Shown: positions 7,435-13,761, numbered from the stretch's first letter. The stretch is DNA of 13,761 nucleotides from Acidimicrobiaceae bacterium (GCA_947486675.1 CANKUF010000005.1:1-13761); one strand, 5' to 3'. Numbers and translations: made by a program. Notes: generated from the sequence alone by a model not told the origin.

Positions 7435-8313
7435 TTACTCCCGACCAAACTTCGGTGTCTCGTGGGTTTCCACGATTCGACGTTGGATGTCTTCTTCTTC
7501 CGCCAACAAGCGCTCGAACTCTGGATCAGCTTCCTTCACCAATGGAACGATTTCGGTGTCAGCAATGTCTGCAACTCGTGGGCCTGCTGAAGTAACAACC
7601 TTCAACGTGGCATCCGAATGTCCAGATGTTTGACCAACTGCCATGGCTGCTTCACGAGCAATGCGATCATCGTTAGGGCTCTTGTACGGAAGGATTTCGC
7701 CCTTGTACAACCACACCTTTACGCCGATGCGTCCTGCTGAAGTTGCTGCTTCACGGAATCCGTAGTCGATGTCTGCACGCAATGTGTGCAATGGAACACG
7801 ACCTTCGCGGTACCACTCGGTGCGGCACATTTCTGCTCCACCAAGACGACCTGAACACTGAATTCGAATTCCTTCTGCGCCGTACTTCTGTGCGTTCTGC
7901 ACAGCGCGCTTCATGGCGCGACGGAAAGCAATACGGTTCAACAACTGGTCAGCAACACCCTGAGCCACAAGTGCAGCATCGAGTTCGGCTTGCTTGATTT
8001 CGGTGATGTTCAACTGCACTTTGTTGTTACCGGTCATCGCGGTAAGACCTGCGCGTAGTTCATCGGCCTTTTGACCCTTACGACCGATCACGATGCCCGG
8101 ACGAGCAGTGTGAATGTCGATGCGGAGCTTGTCTCGTGTGCGCTCAATTTCAATGCGGCTTACTGCTGCATCGGCGAGCTGCACCGTGAGATAGTCACGG
8201 ATCTTCCAGTCCTCTGTGAGGTAATGACGGTATTCCTTCTGGCTAAACCAACGACTCTTCCAGTCGGTGGTGATTCCCAAGCGGAAACCGTACGGATTGA
8301 TTTTCTGGCCCAT
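7435..8313 (-). CDS. rpsC: 30S ribosomal protein S3 with about 80-residue C-terminal extension
   Basis: Small-subunit head protein at the mRNA entry channel. The 292-residue product begins [14 protein letters not shown] and has a type II KH domain with the GRKG loop at residues 77-80. The C-terminal core contains the [20 protein letters not shown] region at 160-179 and ends near [14 protein letters not shown] at 197-210. Typical S3 proteins have about 210-235 residues, so about 80 residues are added. The tail starts with Asp/Arg/Ala-rich sequence and ends in an acidic, probably helical segment ([19 protein letters not shown]). C-terminal extensions are common in actinobacterial S3, though their function is unclear. 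Its ATG overlaps the rplV stop by one base (TGATG). Confidence 0.98.
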   Translation of the reverse strand: MGQKINPYGFRLGITTDWKSRWFSQKEYRHYLTEDWKIRDYLTVQLADAAVSRIEIERTRDKLRIDIHTARPGIVIGRKGQKADELRAGLTAMTGNNKVQLNITEIKQAELDAALVAQGVADQLLNRIAFRRAMKRAVQNAQKYGAEGIRIQCSGRLGGAEMCRTEWYREGRVPLHTLRADIDYGFREAATSAGRIGVKVWLYKGEILPYKSPNDDRIAREAAMAVGQTSGHSDATLKVVTSAGPRVADIADTEIVPLVKEADPEFERLLAEEEDIQRRIVETHETPKFGRE

Positions 8314-8861
8314 CAGTTCTCCTCACCAGATTCGTTGGTGCTGTCAGTTGAGTCTTGTGAATCGTCCGCATCAGGTTTCGCTGCGCGTGCACGACTAGCT
8401 GCAACACGTGCTGAACGGCTGACAACTTTCGTGCCACCCTTTGCCTCAGCGCTCTGTGCACGAATGGCCAACATTTTGTCGGTCATCGTGTCGACCACGA
8501 TGGTGATGTGTGAGGTGCGCTTCAAGATTTGAGCAGCACGACCCTTTGCACGTGGACGGAAACGCTTCATCGTTGGGCCTTCATCAGCAAAGCAAGCCTT
8601 GATGTAGAGGTCTTCTGCAACTTTTGAGTCGTTGTTTACTGCGTTGGCTACTGCCGATGCGAGCAACTTGCGAATGTCATGTGCCGAGTCGCGCTGGATA
8701 AGTGACAGCAAGCTGTCTGCTTCCTGCACTTCAAGTCCACGAACGTGGTTCAGTACAACACGAATCTTTGAAGCCGACATGCGGACATTCATTGCCTTCG
8801 CGCGGGTACCGCTAGATACTCCAACCTTGTTGGTTGCTTCGTTGAGTTTTGGACCGGTCAT
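8313..8861 (-). CDS. rplV: 50S ribosomal protein L22 with acidic C-terminal tail
   Basis: Large-subunit protein whose beta-hairpin lines the exit tunnel. The core is at residues 20-125: [20 protein letters not shown], the [12 protein letters not shown] helix, and the tunnel hairpin region [19 protein letters not shown] followed by [10 protein letters not shown]. At 182 residues it exceeds the usual about 110-115. There is a short N-terminal addition and a tail of about 55 residues: basic/Ala-rich first, then Asp/Ser/Glu-rich at 163-182. The ATG is 3 bases after rpsS. An internal ATG at codon 24 or 28 could yield a more standard N-terminus, but the tight spacing favours the first ATG. Confidence 0.97.
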   Translation of the reverse strand: MTGPKLNEATNKVGVSSGTRAKAMNVRMSASKIRVVLNHVRGLEVQEADSLLSLIQRDSAHDIRKLLASAVANAVNNDSKVAEDLYIKACFADEGPTMKRFRPRAKGRAAQILKRTSHITIVVDTMTDKMLAIRAQSAEAKGGTKVVSRSARVAASRARAAKPDADDSQDSTDSTNESGEEN

Positions 8862-8864
8862 GGC

Positions 8865-9149
8865 TTACTTCTGCCCTGCTGCAGCTTTTTCTTGTGCTGC
8901 GTGGAACTTAAAGGTGCGAGTTGGTGAGAACTCGCCCAACTTGTGGCCAACCATTGATTCGCTGACGTAAACAGGTACGTGCTTGCGACCATCATGGACG
9001 GCAAAGGTGTGGCCGATCATGTCAGGAATGATCGTGCTACGACGTGACCAGGTCTTGATGACCTTGCGCTCGCCGCTTTCGTTCATGGCATCCAGTTTCT
9101 TGAGCAAGTGCTCATCAACGAATGCGCCTTTCTTCAAACTACGAGTCAT
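8865..9149 (-). CDS. rpsS: 30S ribosomal protein S19
   Basis: Head protein that binds S13 and contacts A-site tRNA. The 94-residue product begins [19 protein letters not shown] and contains the conserved [18 protein letters not shown], the [20 protein letters not shown] stretch and [12 protein letters not shown]. Length and motifs are normal, with a short Ala/Lys-rich C-terminus. It starts 3 bases after rplB and ends 3 bases before rplV. Confidence 0.99.
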   Translation of the reverse strand: MTRSLKKGAFVDEHLLKKLDAMNESGERKVIKTWSRRSTIIPDMIGHTFAVHDGRKHVPVYVSESMVGHKLGEFSPTRTFKFHAAQEKAAAGQK

Positions 9150-9152
9150 GTG

Positions 9153-9989
9153 TTATGCCCGGCCCTTTCCTGAACGACGACGACGAACAATGAGTTGTTG
9201 TGATGACTTATTCTTGTTACGGGTACGACGCTCTGGCTTACCCCAAGGAGAAACTGGGTGACGTCCACCGGATGTCTTACCTTCACCACCACCGTGAGGG
9301 TGATCGACAGGGTTCATTACAACACCGCGTGATTGTGGGCGAACGCCCTTCCAACGGTTACGTCCGGCTTTACCGATCTTGATGAGTTCGTGCTCTGCGT
9401 TTCCAACTTCGCCGATAGTTGCACGGCAATCGATTGGAACGCGACGCATTTCAGTACTTGGCATACGCAATGTTGCAAAGTCGCCTTCTTTTGCGACGAG
9501 CTGCACAGCCATTCCTGCTGAACGACCAACTTTGCCACCCTGACCAGGGCGCAATTCGATGTTGTGAATGACGGTACCTACAGGCAAGTAACGAAGTGGC
9601 AACGCGTTGCCTACTTTGATATCTGCCTTTGGTCCGCTCTGTACACGCATGCCCACTTCAAGACCCTTCGGAGCAAGGATGTAAGCCTTTGATCCGTCGG
9701 TGTAATGCAACAATGCGATGCGGCAGGTGCGGTTTGGATCGTATTCAATTGCTGCAACCTTGGCTTCGAACTGGTCGTAGTTGCGCTTGAAGTCGATGAT
9801 GCGGTACTGCTGCTTGTGTCCGCCACCTTGGTGACGCGAAGTTACGCGGCCATAGACGTTGCGACCACCGGCAGAAGTCTTCTTTGCAAGCAACGACTTT
9901 TCAGGCGTGCGTTTGGTGATGTCAGCGAAGTCGGACACCGTTTGAAAACGGCGACCCGGACTCGTTGGTTTACGTTTGCGAATTCCCAT
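9153..9989 (-). CDS. rplB: 50S ribosomal protein L2
   Basis: Highly conserved protein next to the peptidyl-transferase centre, needed for subunit association. The 278-residue length is typical. It shows the N-terminal [12 protein letters not shown], the OB-fold region [18 protein letters not shown], the SH3-like [18 protein letters not shown] and the signature [20 protein letters not shown] from residue 229. His230 matches the functionally important histidine known from E. coli L2. The C-terminus is strongly basic ([10 protein letters not shown]). It follows rplW after 22 bases, with a GAGA-type ribosome-binding site. Confidence 0.99.
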   Translation of the reverse strand: MGIRKRKPTSPGRRFQTVSDFADITKRTPEKSLLAKKTSAGGRNVYGRVTSRHQGGGHKQQYRIIDFKRNYDQFEAKVAAIEYDPNRTCRIALLHYTDGSKAYILAPKGLEVGMRVQSGPKADIKVGNALPLRYLPVGTVIHNIELRPGQGGKVGRSAGMAVQLVAKEGDFATLRMPSTEMRRVPIDCRATIGEVGNAEHELIKIGKAGRNRWKGVRPQSRGVVMNPVDHPHGGGEGKTSGGRHPVSPWGKPERRTRNKNKSSQQLIVRRRRSGKGRA

Positions 9990-10011
9990 AGTTCGTCTCT
10001 TTCAGCTCGCT

Positions 10012-10302
10012 CTAGTTCTCGAACAACGGGATTTCATTTCCCGCTTCAAGAGTGACGATGGCCCGTTTGGTGTTTGGACGCTGACCAAAGCGGTTTGTTC
10101 CGCGAGTTTGGCGCATCTTGCCACGACGGTTGAGAGTGTTAACGCGGCGAACCTTGACGTTCCAAATGGCTTCGACTGCGTCACAAATTTCTGGCTTGCT
10201 GGAATCTGGGTGTACTTCAAATGTGTACGTTCCCTTATCCATCAATGAGTAGCTCTTCTCCGAAATGATCGGGCGAAGGATGATGTCGCGTGGGTCTTTC
10301 AC
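10012..10302 (-). CDS. rplW: 50S ribosomal protein L23
   Basis: Tunnel-exit protein that docks trigger factor, SRP and the translocon. The 96-residue product starts [20 protein letters not shown] after the initiator and has the family's strand [19 protein letters not shown]. The rRNA-binding segment [18 protein letters not shown] follows. The start codon is GTG and overlaps the rplD stop by 4 bases (GTGA), so the start is fixed by coupling rather than by a strong Shine-Dalgarno. Length is normal. Confidence 0.97.
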   Translation of the reverse strand: MKDPRDIILRPIISEKSYSLMDKGTYTFEVHPDSSKPEICDAVEAIWNVKVRRVNTLNRRGKMRQTRGTNRFGQRPNTKRAIVTLEAGNEIPLFEN

Positions 10303-10949
10303 TTTGCGGCCTCCTTGACCTTCGGCAGGCTCGCTGTTGTAAACACGAGCCAGTCATTGCAGAGAATGTCGTACGCATTGAGTTCTGGTGTGATTACCAC
10401 CTGAACGTTGGTCAAGTTACGGAATGACTTGCTGGCAACTTCATCATCGCGATCTACAACGATCATGATCTTGCCGTCGAGTCCAAGTGAATTCAACAAC
10501 AGTGTTGCGTCCTTGGTGCTCGGCTTGTCGAAGCTGAACTTGTCAACAACAACTACTTTGCCTTCCATTGCACGATCTGACAATGCTGAACGAAGCGCCA
10601 ACGCAATCATTTTCTTTGGTGTGCGTTGCGTGTACTTACGTGGCTTAGGTCCGAGTGCAATACCACCACCACTGAAGTGTGGTGCACGAATTGAACCTTG
10701 ACGAGCGCCACCCGTTCCTTTTTGTCCGAATGGCTTCTTACCGCCACCGCGAACTTCGGAACGTGTCTTCGTGCTCTGTGTACCTGAACGACGGTGTGCC
10801 AACTGTGCAGTAACCACTTGGTGCATTACTGGAATGTTTGGCTCGATACCGAAATACTCTGCTGGCAAATTTGCCGAGCCGGTTTTTTCAGCTGCCGCTT
10901 TTGGTGCTGCTTTCTTTGCAGCTTTCTTTACTGGTTTTGCAGTTGCCAT
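10299..10949 (-). CDS. rplD: 50S ribosomal protein L4 with Ala/Lys-rich N-terminus
   Basis: Tunnel-lining protein; in E. coli it also represses its own S10 operon through the leader RNA. The 216-residue product has the long loop and core motifs: [20 protein letters not shown] (49-68), [19 protein letters not shown] (68-86), [15 protein letters not shown] (92-106) and [16 protein letters not shown] nucleotide-fold-like C-terminal half follows. The first 25 residues are a run of Ala, Lys and Pro instead of the usual strand containing a Gly-Glu turn. The ATG is 4 bases after rplC. It overlaps rplW by 4 bases. Confidence 0.98.
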   Translation of the reverse strand: MATAKPVKKAAKKAAPKAAAEKTGSANLPAEYFGIEPNIPVMHQVVTAQLAHRRSGTQSTKTRSEVRGGGKKPFGQKGTGGARQGSIRAPHFSGGGIALGPKPRKYTQRTPKKMIALALRSALSDRAMEGKVVVVDKFSFDKPSTKDATLLLNSLGLDGKIMIVVDRDDEVASKSFRNLTNVQVVITPELNAYDILCNDWLVFTTASLPKVKEAAK

Positions 10950-10953
10950 CGCG

Positions 10954-11592
10954 TTACTTTCCCTTCACCGCGTTGCGCACGATTACGACGCCGCCGTTTG
11001 GACCAGGAACTGAACCCTTAACCAACAGCAGTCCGCGCTCGAGATCGGCTTGTACAACTTCAAGATTCAATGTGGTGGTTTGTGCGTGACCCATGTGGCC
11101 AGCCATGCGCAAGCCCTTGAATACACGACCAGGGAATGAGCATGAACCGATAGAACCAGGCGCACGGTGGTGCTTGTGGTTACCGTGACTCGCTCCTTGA
11201 CCAGCAAAGTTGTGGCGCTTCATTCCACCTGCGAAACCTTTACCGCGACTTACCGCAGTGACGTCAACACGCTCGCCTGCGACGAGTGTGTCAACGGTGA
11301 TTTCTTGTCCAACGGTGAAGCCATCAACTGATTCGAGACGAAGCTCGACGAGTCGACGGCCTGCAGCAACGCTGGCCTTTGCGAAGTGGCCAGACTCGGC
11401 CTTGGTTAGTTTCTTTGGATCCTTTTGACCGTATGTGACTTGCAAGGCTGCATAGCCGTCACGCTCACCGGTCTTAACTTGGACCACACGGGCTGGTTCG
11501 ACACGCAGCACAGTTACGGGAATGATGCGCTGGTCATCTCCCCAAATCTGTGTCATGCCGACCTTCTCGCCGACGATTGCTTTTTGTGCCAT
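10954..11592 (-). CDS. rplC: 50S ribosomal protein L3
   Basis: Large-subunit protein that initiates 23S rRNA folding and reaches the peptidyl-transferase centre. With the ATG at 11592 the product has 212 residues, normal for the family. It starts MAQKAIVGEKVGMTQIW, with SRGKGFAGGMKRHNF at 115-129 and GSIGSCSFPGRVFKGLRMAG at 146-165; the loop contains the glutamine (Q132) methylated in many bacteria. The frame is open upstream to 11721, but that part does not look like L3. The chosen ATG has AAAGGG (11601-11606) 8 bases away. It is the first visible ribosomal gene; rpsJ does not precede it. Confidence 0.98.
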   Translation of the reverse strand: MAQKAIVGEKVGMTQIWGDDQRIIPVTVLRVEPARVVQVKTGERDGYAALQVTYGQKDPKKLTKAESGHFAKASVAAGRRLVELRLESVDGFTVGQEITVDTLVAGERVDVTAVSRGKGFAGGMKRHNFAGQGASHGNHKHHRAPGSIGSCSFPGRVFKGLRMAGHMGHAQTTTLNLEVVQADLERGLLLVKGSVPGPNGGVVIVRNAVKGK

Positions 11593-11641
11593 AACGGCGA
11601 CCCTTTTCTCGTTCGTGTAGTTCGATGTGTTTGTACGCATT

Positions 11642-11659
11642 GCATTGTTTAAACAACGC
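11642..11659. promoter_or_regulatory. 18-bp near-palindrome upstream of rplC
   Basis: The plus strand reads GCATTGTTTAAACAACGC: the inner 12 bases TTGTTTAAACAA (11645-11656) are a perfect palindrome and the flanks extend it with one imperfect pair. Its centre is about 60 bases upstream of the rplC ATG. This is the size and form of a dimeric repressor operator, and as RNA it has no loop, so a DNA-level role is more plausible. No matching second copy was found in the window. Confidence 0.35.
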
Positions 11660-11671
11660 CGTTCACGCAAA

Positions 11672-11700
11672 TGCTCCGCTCGGCAAAAGCCGGCGGAGCA
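11672..11700 (-). other. 12-bp bulged hairpin in the rplC leader
   Basis: On the minus strand TGCTCCGC-CGGC pairs with GCCG-A-GCGGAGCA around a TTTT loop: 8 plus 4 base pairs with one bulged A. It ends 79 bases before the rplC ATG and is followed by only three T residues, so it resembles a weak terminator or an attenuator stem. Its 5' four bases overlap the preceding hairpin (11697-11717). Confidence 0.6.
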
Positions 11701-11717
11701 CCGAAAACAGTGGTGCT
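11697..11717 (-). other. Alternative hairpin overlapping the leader stem
   Basis: On the minus strand AGCACC pairs with GGTGCT around a 9-base loop. The 3' arm shares four bases (11697-11700) with the larger stem 11672-11700, so only one of the two can be complete at a time. This is the geometry of an anti-terminator or switch, though the 6-bp stem is short. Confidence 0.4.
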
Positions 11718-11746
11718 GCAATGTCCCCCTTGCGGGGCTCTTGCAG
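11716..11746 (-). other. Two-part stem with GNRA tetraloop in the rplC leader
   Basis: On the minus strand CTGCAA (outer) and CCCC (inner) pair with GGGG and TTGCAG. The loop is GCAA, a GNRA tetraloop, and the asymmetric internal loop is GAG against GACA. Such an internal loop capped by a stable stem is a form often seen in protein-binding leader RNAs. No known ribosomal leader family could be assigned by eye. Confidence 0.45.
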
Positions 11747-11781
11747 ACGTCGATTGTGACGCCTCAAACTTTGACGATCTT

Positions 11782-11798
11782 TCCGACTGGATGTCGGA
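11782..11798 (-). other. Small hairpin in the rplC upstream region
   Basis: On the minus strand TCCGAC-ATCCA-GTCGGA forms a perfect 6-bp stem with a 5-base loop. It lies between the candidate promoter and the larger leader hairpins. No T-rich stretch follows. Role unknown. Confidence 0.35.
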
Positions 11799-11821
11799 CA
11801 TATCGCTAATGCGGACTTGCA

Positions 11822-11851
11822 ACTCTATCGGCGCAAATTCAGGCTTCCCAA
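11822..11851 (-). promoter_or_regulatory. Candidate promoter of the ribosomal operon
   Basis: On the minus strand TTGGGA (11846-11851) is followed after 18 bases by TAGAGT (11822-11827), a TAnnnT -10 element. Transcription would start near 11815, giving a leader of about 220 bases that contains all the rplC-side hairpins. The -35 match is modest and a start site nearer to rplC is also possible. Confidence 0.25.
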
Positions 11852-11852
11852 C

Positions 11853-11874
11853 GCCCAAAACAAGGGTTTCGGGC
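11853..11874 (-). terminator. Hairpin after htrA, probable terminator or 3' end element
   Basis: On the minus strand GCCCGAAAC-CCTT-GTTTTGGGC forms a 9-bp stem (one G-U pair) with a 4-base loop, 17 bases after the htrA stop. No U tract follows, so it would be a tail-less terminator of the kind often proposed in actinobacteria, or a simple 3' protective stem. On the plus strand the pairing has an A-C mismatch, which favours minus-strand use. Confidence 0.5.
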
Positions 11875-11891
11875 TTATCCGAAGGGTCGAT

Positions 11892-13076
11892 TTAGTCGCC
11901 GGTTCGGGCCACCAATTTGGCCTTTACGGTCAGTCGCTTGCCGTCTCGCAGAAGCTCAATTTCCACGGTTTGGCCCGGGCTGGCATCCCGAATGGCTGCC
12001 ACCAAACCGGCCTGGCCGTCAATTGGCTCGCCGTCAACCGACAGCACAATGTCGTTTTCTCTAATGCCAGCAAGGCTTGCAGGGGAATTTGGCTGCACGC
12101 TGGAGATAATTGCCCCCTGGCCGCCATCGGTTCGGGCGGCCAAACCGACCCCCAAAAAGCCCTCTTCGCGAACCTGACCACCGGCCTGGCTGCGAAGTTG
12201 CTCGAGGACTGGCACGATTTCATCGACCGCGATGGAAAAGCCCACGTTGTTGGCGGCCGAATTGGCATCGCTGCGAGCCACAGCCGTATTGATGCCAACT
12301 ACTTCGCCTCGGAAGTTGACCAATGGTCCACCCGAGTTACCCGAGGAAATTGCGGCATCAGTTTGAATGAGACCATTCAATGCGCCCGACTCAGTGATGA
12401 TCGTTCGCTTGAGTGCTGAAACAATTCCAGAAGTAACCGTTGGTCCGCCGTCAAGGTCGAGTGCGTAACCAATTGCAATCACGCCATCGCCAATGCGAAT
12501 CGTTCCTGGTTGAGCAAATGTTGCTGGCTTTAAATCTGTTGCGTCAATTTTCAACAATGCAAGATCGTTGCCCGGGTCTGAAGCCAACACCTTGGCTAGG
12601 CGCGGTTCCGTTTCGCCAGCAAATCGAACAGTAACTTCAGTTGCATCGGCAACAACGTGTGCATTAGTCAAAATCTCGCCATCTGCAGTAAGTACCACTC
12701 CAGTACCAGTGCCTTCACCGGTTGTCATTCCATCATCAATTGAACTTGAAATAGTGACGACACTGTCGGACATTGCATTTGCAACTTGTGCAATGACTGT
12801 GTCGCCCACACTTGCATCATCTGGACTTACTTCGCTCGTGACGAGTGGTGAGTTTGACGACTGAACCGAAGAGCCCGAACCAAATGACAGATCCCAATTG
12901 TTTGAGACTTCATTTCCAACAAGTCCGCCAATAAAACCAAGTACCAAGGTCAACAGCACGCCGAGTACTCGGCGACGCGGCTTACGTGAATCACCTTGAG
13001 TGAAGGGGGCTTGCGGCGGCGGCAATGGCGAGCCGAGTTCATTGTCTTCGGGCGATGGGGTCATCCAACTAGTCAT
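11892..13076 (-). CDS. HtrA/DegP-type membrane-anchored serine protease with one PDZ domain
   Basis: Probable envelope quality-control protease. The 394-residue product has a Pro-rich cytoplasmic head (1-35), one membrane anchor (about 36-54) after RKPRRR, a Ser-rich linker, a trypsin-like domain (about 93-295) and a PDZ domain (about 306-388). The catalytic triad is visible: H140 in TNAHVV, D171 in NDLALLK and S248 in GNSGGP. The protease domain would lie outside the membrane. This architecture matches actinobacterial HtrA/PepD-like proteins. The start is uncertain between ATG 13076 and ATG 13064; neither has a clear Shine-Dalgarno. It points toward rplC but a 299-base structured gap separates them, so co-transcription is doubtful. 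The 3' half is somewhat richer in G+C than the 5' half. Which HtrA paralogue this is cannot be told. Confidence 0.95.
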   Translation of the reverse strand: MTSWMTPSPEDNELGSPLPPPQAPFTQGDSRKPRRRVLGVLLTLVLGFIGGLVGNEVSNNWDLSFGSGSSVQSSNSPLVTSEVSPDDASVGDTVIAQVANAMSDSVVTISSSIDDGMTTGEGTGTGVVLTADGEILTNAHVVADATEVTVRFAGETEPRLAKVLASDPGNDLALLKIDATDLKPATFAQPGTIRIGDGVIAIGYALDLDGGPTVTSGIVSALKRTIITESGALNGLIQTDAAISSGNSGGPLVNFRGEVVGINTAVARSDANSAANNVGFSIAVDEIVPVLEQLRSQAGGQVREEGFLGVGLAARTDGGQGAIISSVQPNSPASLAGIRENDIVLSVDGEPIDGQAGLVAAIRDASPGQTVEIELLRDGKRLTVKAKLVARTGD

Positions 13077-13172
13077 GACTTTGTTCTATCGCAGAATTGC
13101 CGTTACTGGCCATCAGTTGCGCGCATTCTTTACCAATTCTTGAAATCACTCGTCTACGAGACCTCAAACCGC

Positions 13173-13178
13173 TAAGTT
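13173..13178 (+). promoter_or_regulatory. -10 element for a leaderless acetyltransferase transcript
   Basis: TAAGTT fits TAnnnT and ends 7 bases before the GTG start at 13186, the spacing expected if transcription begins at the start codon itself. No Shine-Dalgarno is seen before the GTG and no good -35 is placed upstream. Leaderless genes of this form are frequent in actinobacteria. Confidence 0.35.
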
Positions 13179-13185
13179 CGCCCAT

Positions 13186-13713
13186 GTGCCGGCACCGCAA
13201 TCTTCCATCAAAATTCGCCGAGCCACCGTTGCCGACTCTGCTGCAATTTTGGAAATCTATAACCACGAAGTGCAATTTGAGACCTCAACATTTGACCTTG
13301 TGCCTCGCACCCTTGAAGCACAGCAAGCTTGGATCAGTGCCCGCAGTGGTGCATTTTCTGCAATCGTTGCAGTAGACGAATCTGATGTCGTTGTTGGATT
13401 CGGTGCACTGAGCGAATATCGCGATCGTGCTGCCTACAAAACTTCAGTTGAAAACTCCGTGTATGTAAAACGAGATCTTGCCCGTTCGGGAATTGGTCGA
13501 TTGATTTTGACCAACTTGCTCCAACAAGCCGCAGACTCTGGTTTTCATGCAGTGATGGCTCGCATCGAAGCATCAAGCTTGGCTTCACGAGGATTGCATG
13601 AATCGTGTGGATTTGCGTTAGTGGGCGTTGAGCGCGAAATCGGTCGCAAGTTTGGCCGTTGGCTTGATGTGGCACTCATGCAGTGCGTGCTGCACGAACA
13701 GCCAGATCTATAG
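13186..13713 (+). CDS. GNAT N-acetyltransferase, phosphinothricin-acetyltransferase-like
   Basis: Acetyl-CoA-dependent N-acetyltransferase acting on a small amine or amino-acid-like substrate in the cytoplasm. The 175-residue product begins its domain with IKIRRATVADSAAILEIYN. It then has TSTFDLVPRTLEAQQAWI, the central YRDRAAYKTSVENSVYV, the CoA pyrophosphate-binding RSGIGR (100-105) and the LHESCGF segment (138-143). GRKFGRWLDVALMQ closes the domain, a pattern typical of the PAT/YncA-like group, many of which acetylate methionine sulfone or sulfoximine and related herbicide-like compounds. The usual Asn before the 'LHE' helix is replaced (ASSLAS). GTG start, chosen because no ATG lies in frame before the domain. 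It is divergent from htrA with a 109-base gap. The substrate cannot be inferred. Confidence 0.93.
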   Translation: MPAPQSSIKIRRATVADSAAILEIYNHEVQFETSTFDLVPRTLEAQQAWISARSGAFSAIVAVDESDVVVGFGALSEYRDRAAYKTSVENSVYVKRDLARSGIGRLILTNLLQQAADSGFHAVMARIEASSLASRGLHESCGFALVGVEREIGRKFGRWLDVALMQCVLHEQPDL

Positions 13714-13716
13714 CAA

Positions 13717-13761
13717 TTAACTCAACAGATCGTTGGTGATTGGATCACCAACAGCGATATC
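13717..13761 (-). CDS. Possible C-terminal end of a convergent gene (partial)
   Basis: From the window edge the minus strand reads 14 sense codons, DIAVGDPITNDLLS, then TAA at 13717-13719, three bases from the stop of the acetyltransferase gene. The codons look like those of neighbouring genes and convergent abutting genes are common. However, 14 open codons are weak evidence. The same bases form a perfect 9-bp hairpin, GTTGGTGAT (13732-13740) and ATCACCAAC (13744-13752) around TGG, which could be a terminator of the acetyltransferase gene instead. Confidence 0.3.
   Translation of the reverse strand, partial: DIAVGDPITNDLLS

Larger units (their letters stand above)
11593..11891 (-). promoter_or_regulatory. 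Structured intergenic region / putative leader of the ribosomal operon
   Basis: This 299-base stretch between the htrA stop and rplC ATG has no convincing gene on either strand. In minus-strand order it contains a 9-bp hairpin just after htrA, a weak promoter, a 6-bp hairpin, a GNRA-capped two-part stem, two overlapping hairpins that cannot form together, an 18-bp near-palindrome and the rplC ribosome-binding site. Transcription of the downstream genes should begin somewhere here unless it reads through from htrA. Whether the hairpins belong to a regulatory leader or partly to the htrA 3' end depends on where the start site is. Confidence 0.6.

Noticed and set aside
8071-8532. 153-codon plus-strand frame across rpsC/rplV
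   Set aside because: Antisense to two certain ribosomal genes; no recognisable motif or ribosome-binding site.
11593-11721. Upstream extension of the rplC reading frame by 43 codons
   Set aside because: The extension has no L3 similarity, is Cys/Arg-rich and spans the palindrome; the ATG at 11592 has a ribosome-binding site and the normal L3 N-terminus.
11649-11858. 69-codon minus-strand frame between htrA and rplC (TTG start)
   Set aside because: Weak start, no recognisable domain, and it runs through the hairpins; considered as a leader peptide but it has no run of regulatory codons.
11817-12419. 200-codon plus-strand frame
   Set aside because: It is antisense to htrA, whose catalytic triad and PDZ domain are clear; the opposite frame shows no domain.
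1-13761. CRISPR arrays, insertion sequences, tRNA or rRNA genes, phage or toxin-antitoxin modules
   Set aside because: Looked for spaced repeats, terminal inverted repeats, transposase motifs and cloverleaf-like sequences; none was seen. The window is ordinary core genome apart from the regulatory points listed.

Overview
The window is almost entirely the classic S10/spc ribosomal-protein superoperon of a bacterium, on the minus strand. Reading with transcription (high to low coordinates) the order is rplC, rplD, rplW, rplB, rpsS, rplV, rpsC, rplP, rpmC, rpsQ, rplN, rplX, rplE, rpsN, rpsH, rplF, rplR, rpsE, rpmD, rplO, secY, adk. All 22 genes look intact, and most are packed with gaps of 1 to 50 bases or 1- to 4-base start/stop overlaps. 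Actinobacterial features are the gene order, a short zinc-type S14, Ala/Lys-rich or acidic low-complexity tails on several ribosomal proteins, a membrane-anchored HtrA with a Pro-rich cytoplasmic head, and an apparently leaderless gene. G+C is only about half by eye. A zinc-type, long-LID adenylate kinase and this base composition make an Acidimicrobiia-like or freshwater actinobacterial lineage my best guess, but this is inference from memory of families, not a database result.

Layout. Bases 1-140 lie downstream of adk and hold no convincing gene, only a G-rich repeat, a weak promoter-like element and a ribosome-binding site at the very edge that probably serves the next gene outside the window. 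Bases 141-11592 are the superoperon. Two perfect 7-bp hairpins sit just before and just after secY, in two of the longest gaps of the operon. Bases 11593-11891 are a non-coding region between rplC and an upstream htrA-like gene. It contains a probable htrA 3' hairpin, a weak promoter, and several hairpins in series, two of which are mutually exclusive. Bases 11892-13076 encode an HtrA/DegP-type serine protease with one PDZ domain (minus strand). Bases 13186-13713 encode a GNAT acetyltransferase of the phosphinothricin-acetyltransferase-like group (plus strand). The last 45 bases read as the possible C-terminal end of a convergent minus-strand gene and also form a perfect 9-bp hairpin.

How the genes work together. 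rplC to rplO encode 20 proteins of both ribosomal subunits. secY encodes the translocon channel that receives nascent chains at the exit tunnel (rimmed partly by L23 and L29, also made here). adk supplies nucleotide balance. Translational coupling is likely through the overlaps rplD/rplW, rplV/rpsC, rpsQ/rplN, rplX/rplE and rplR/rpsE.

Main oddity: rpsJ (S10), usually the first gene of this operon, is not upstream of rplC; htrA lies there instead, separated by the structured leader. I found no undescribed multi-gene system. The points worth following are regulatory RNA structure, the missing rpsJ and the unusual protein extensions.
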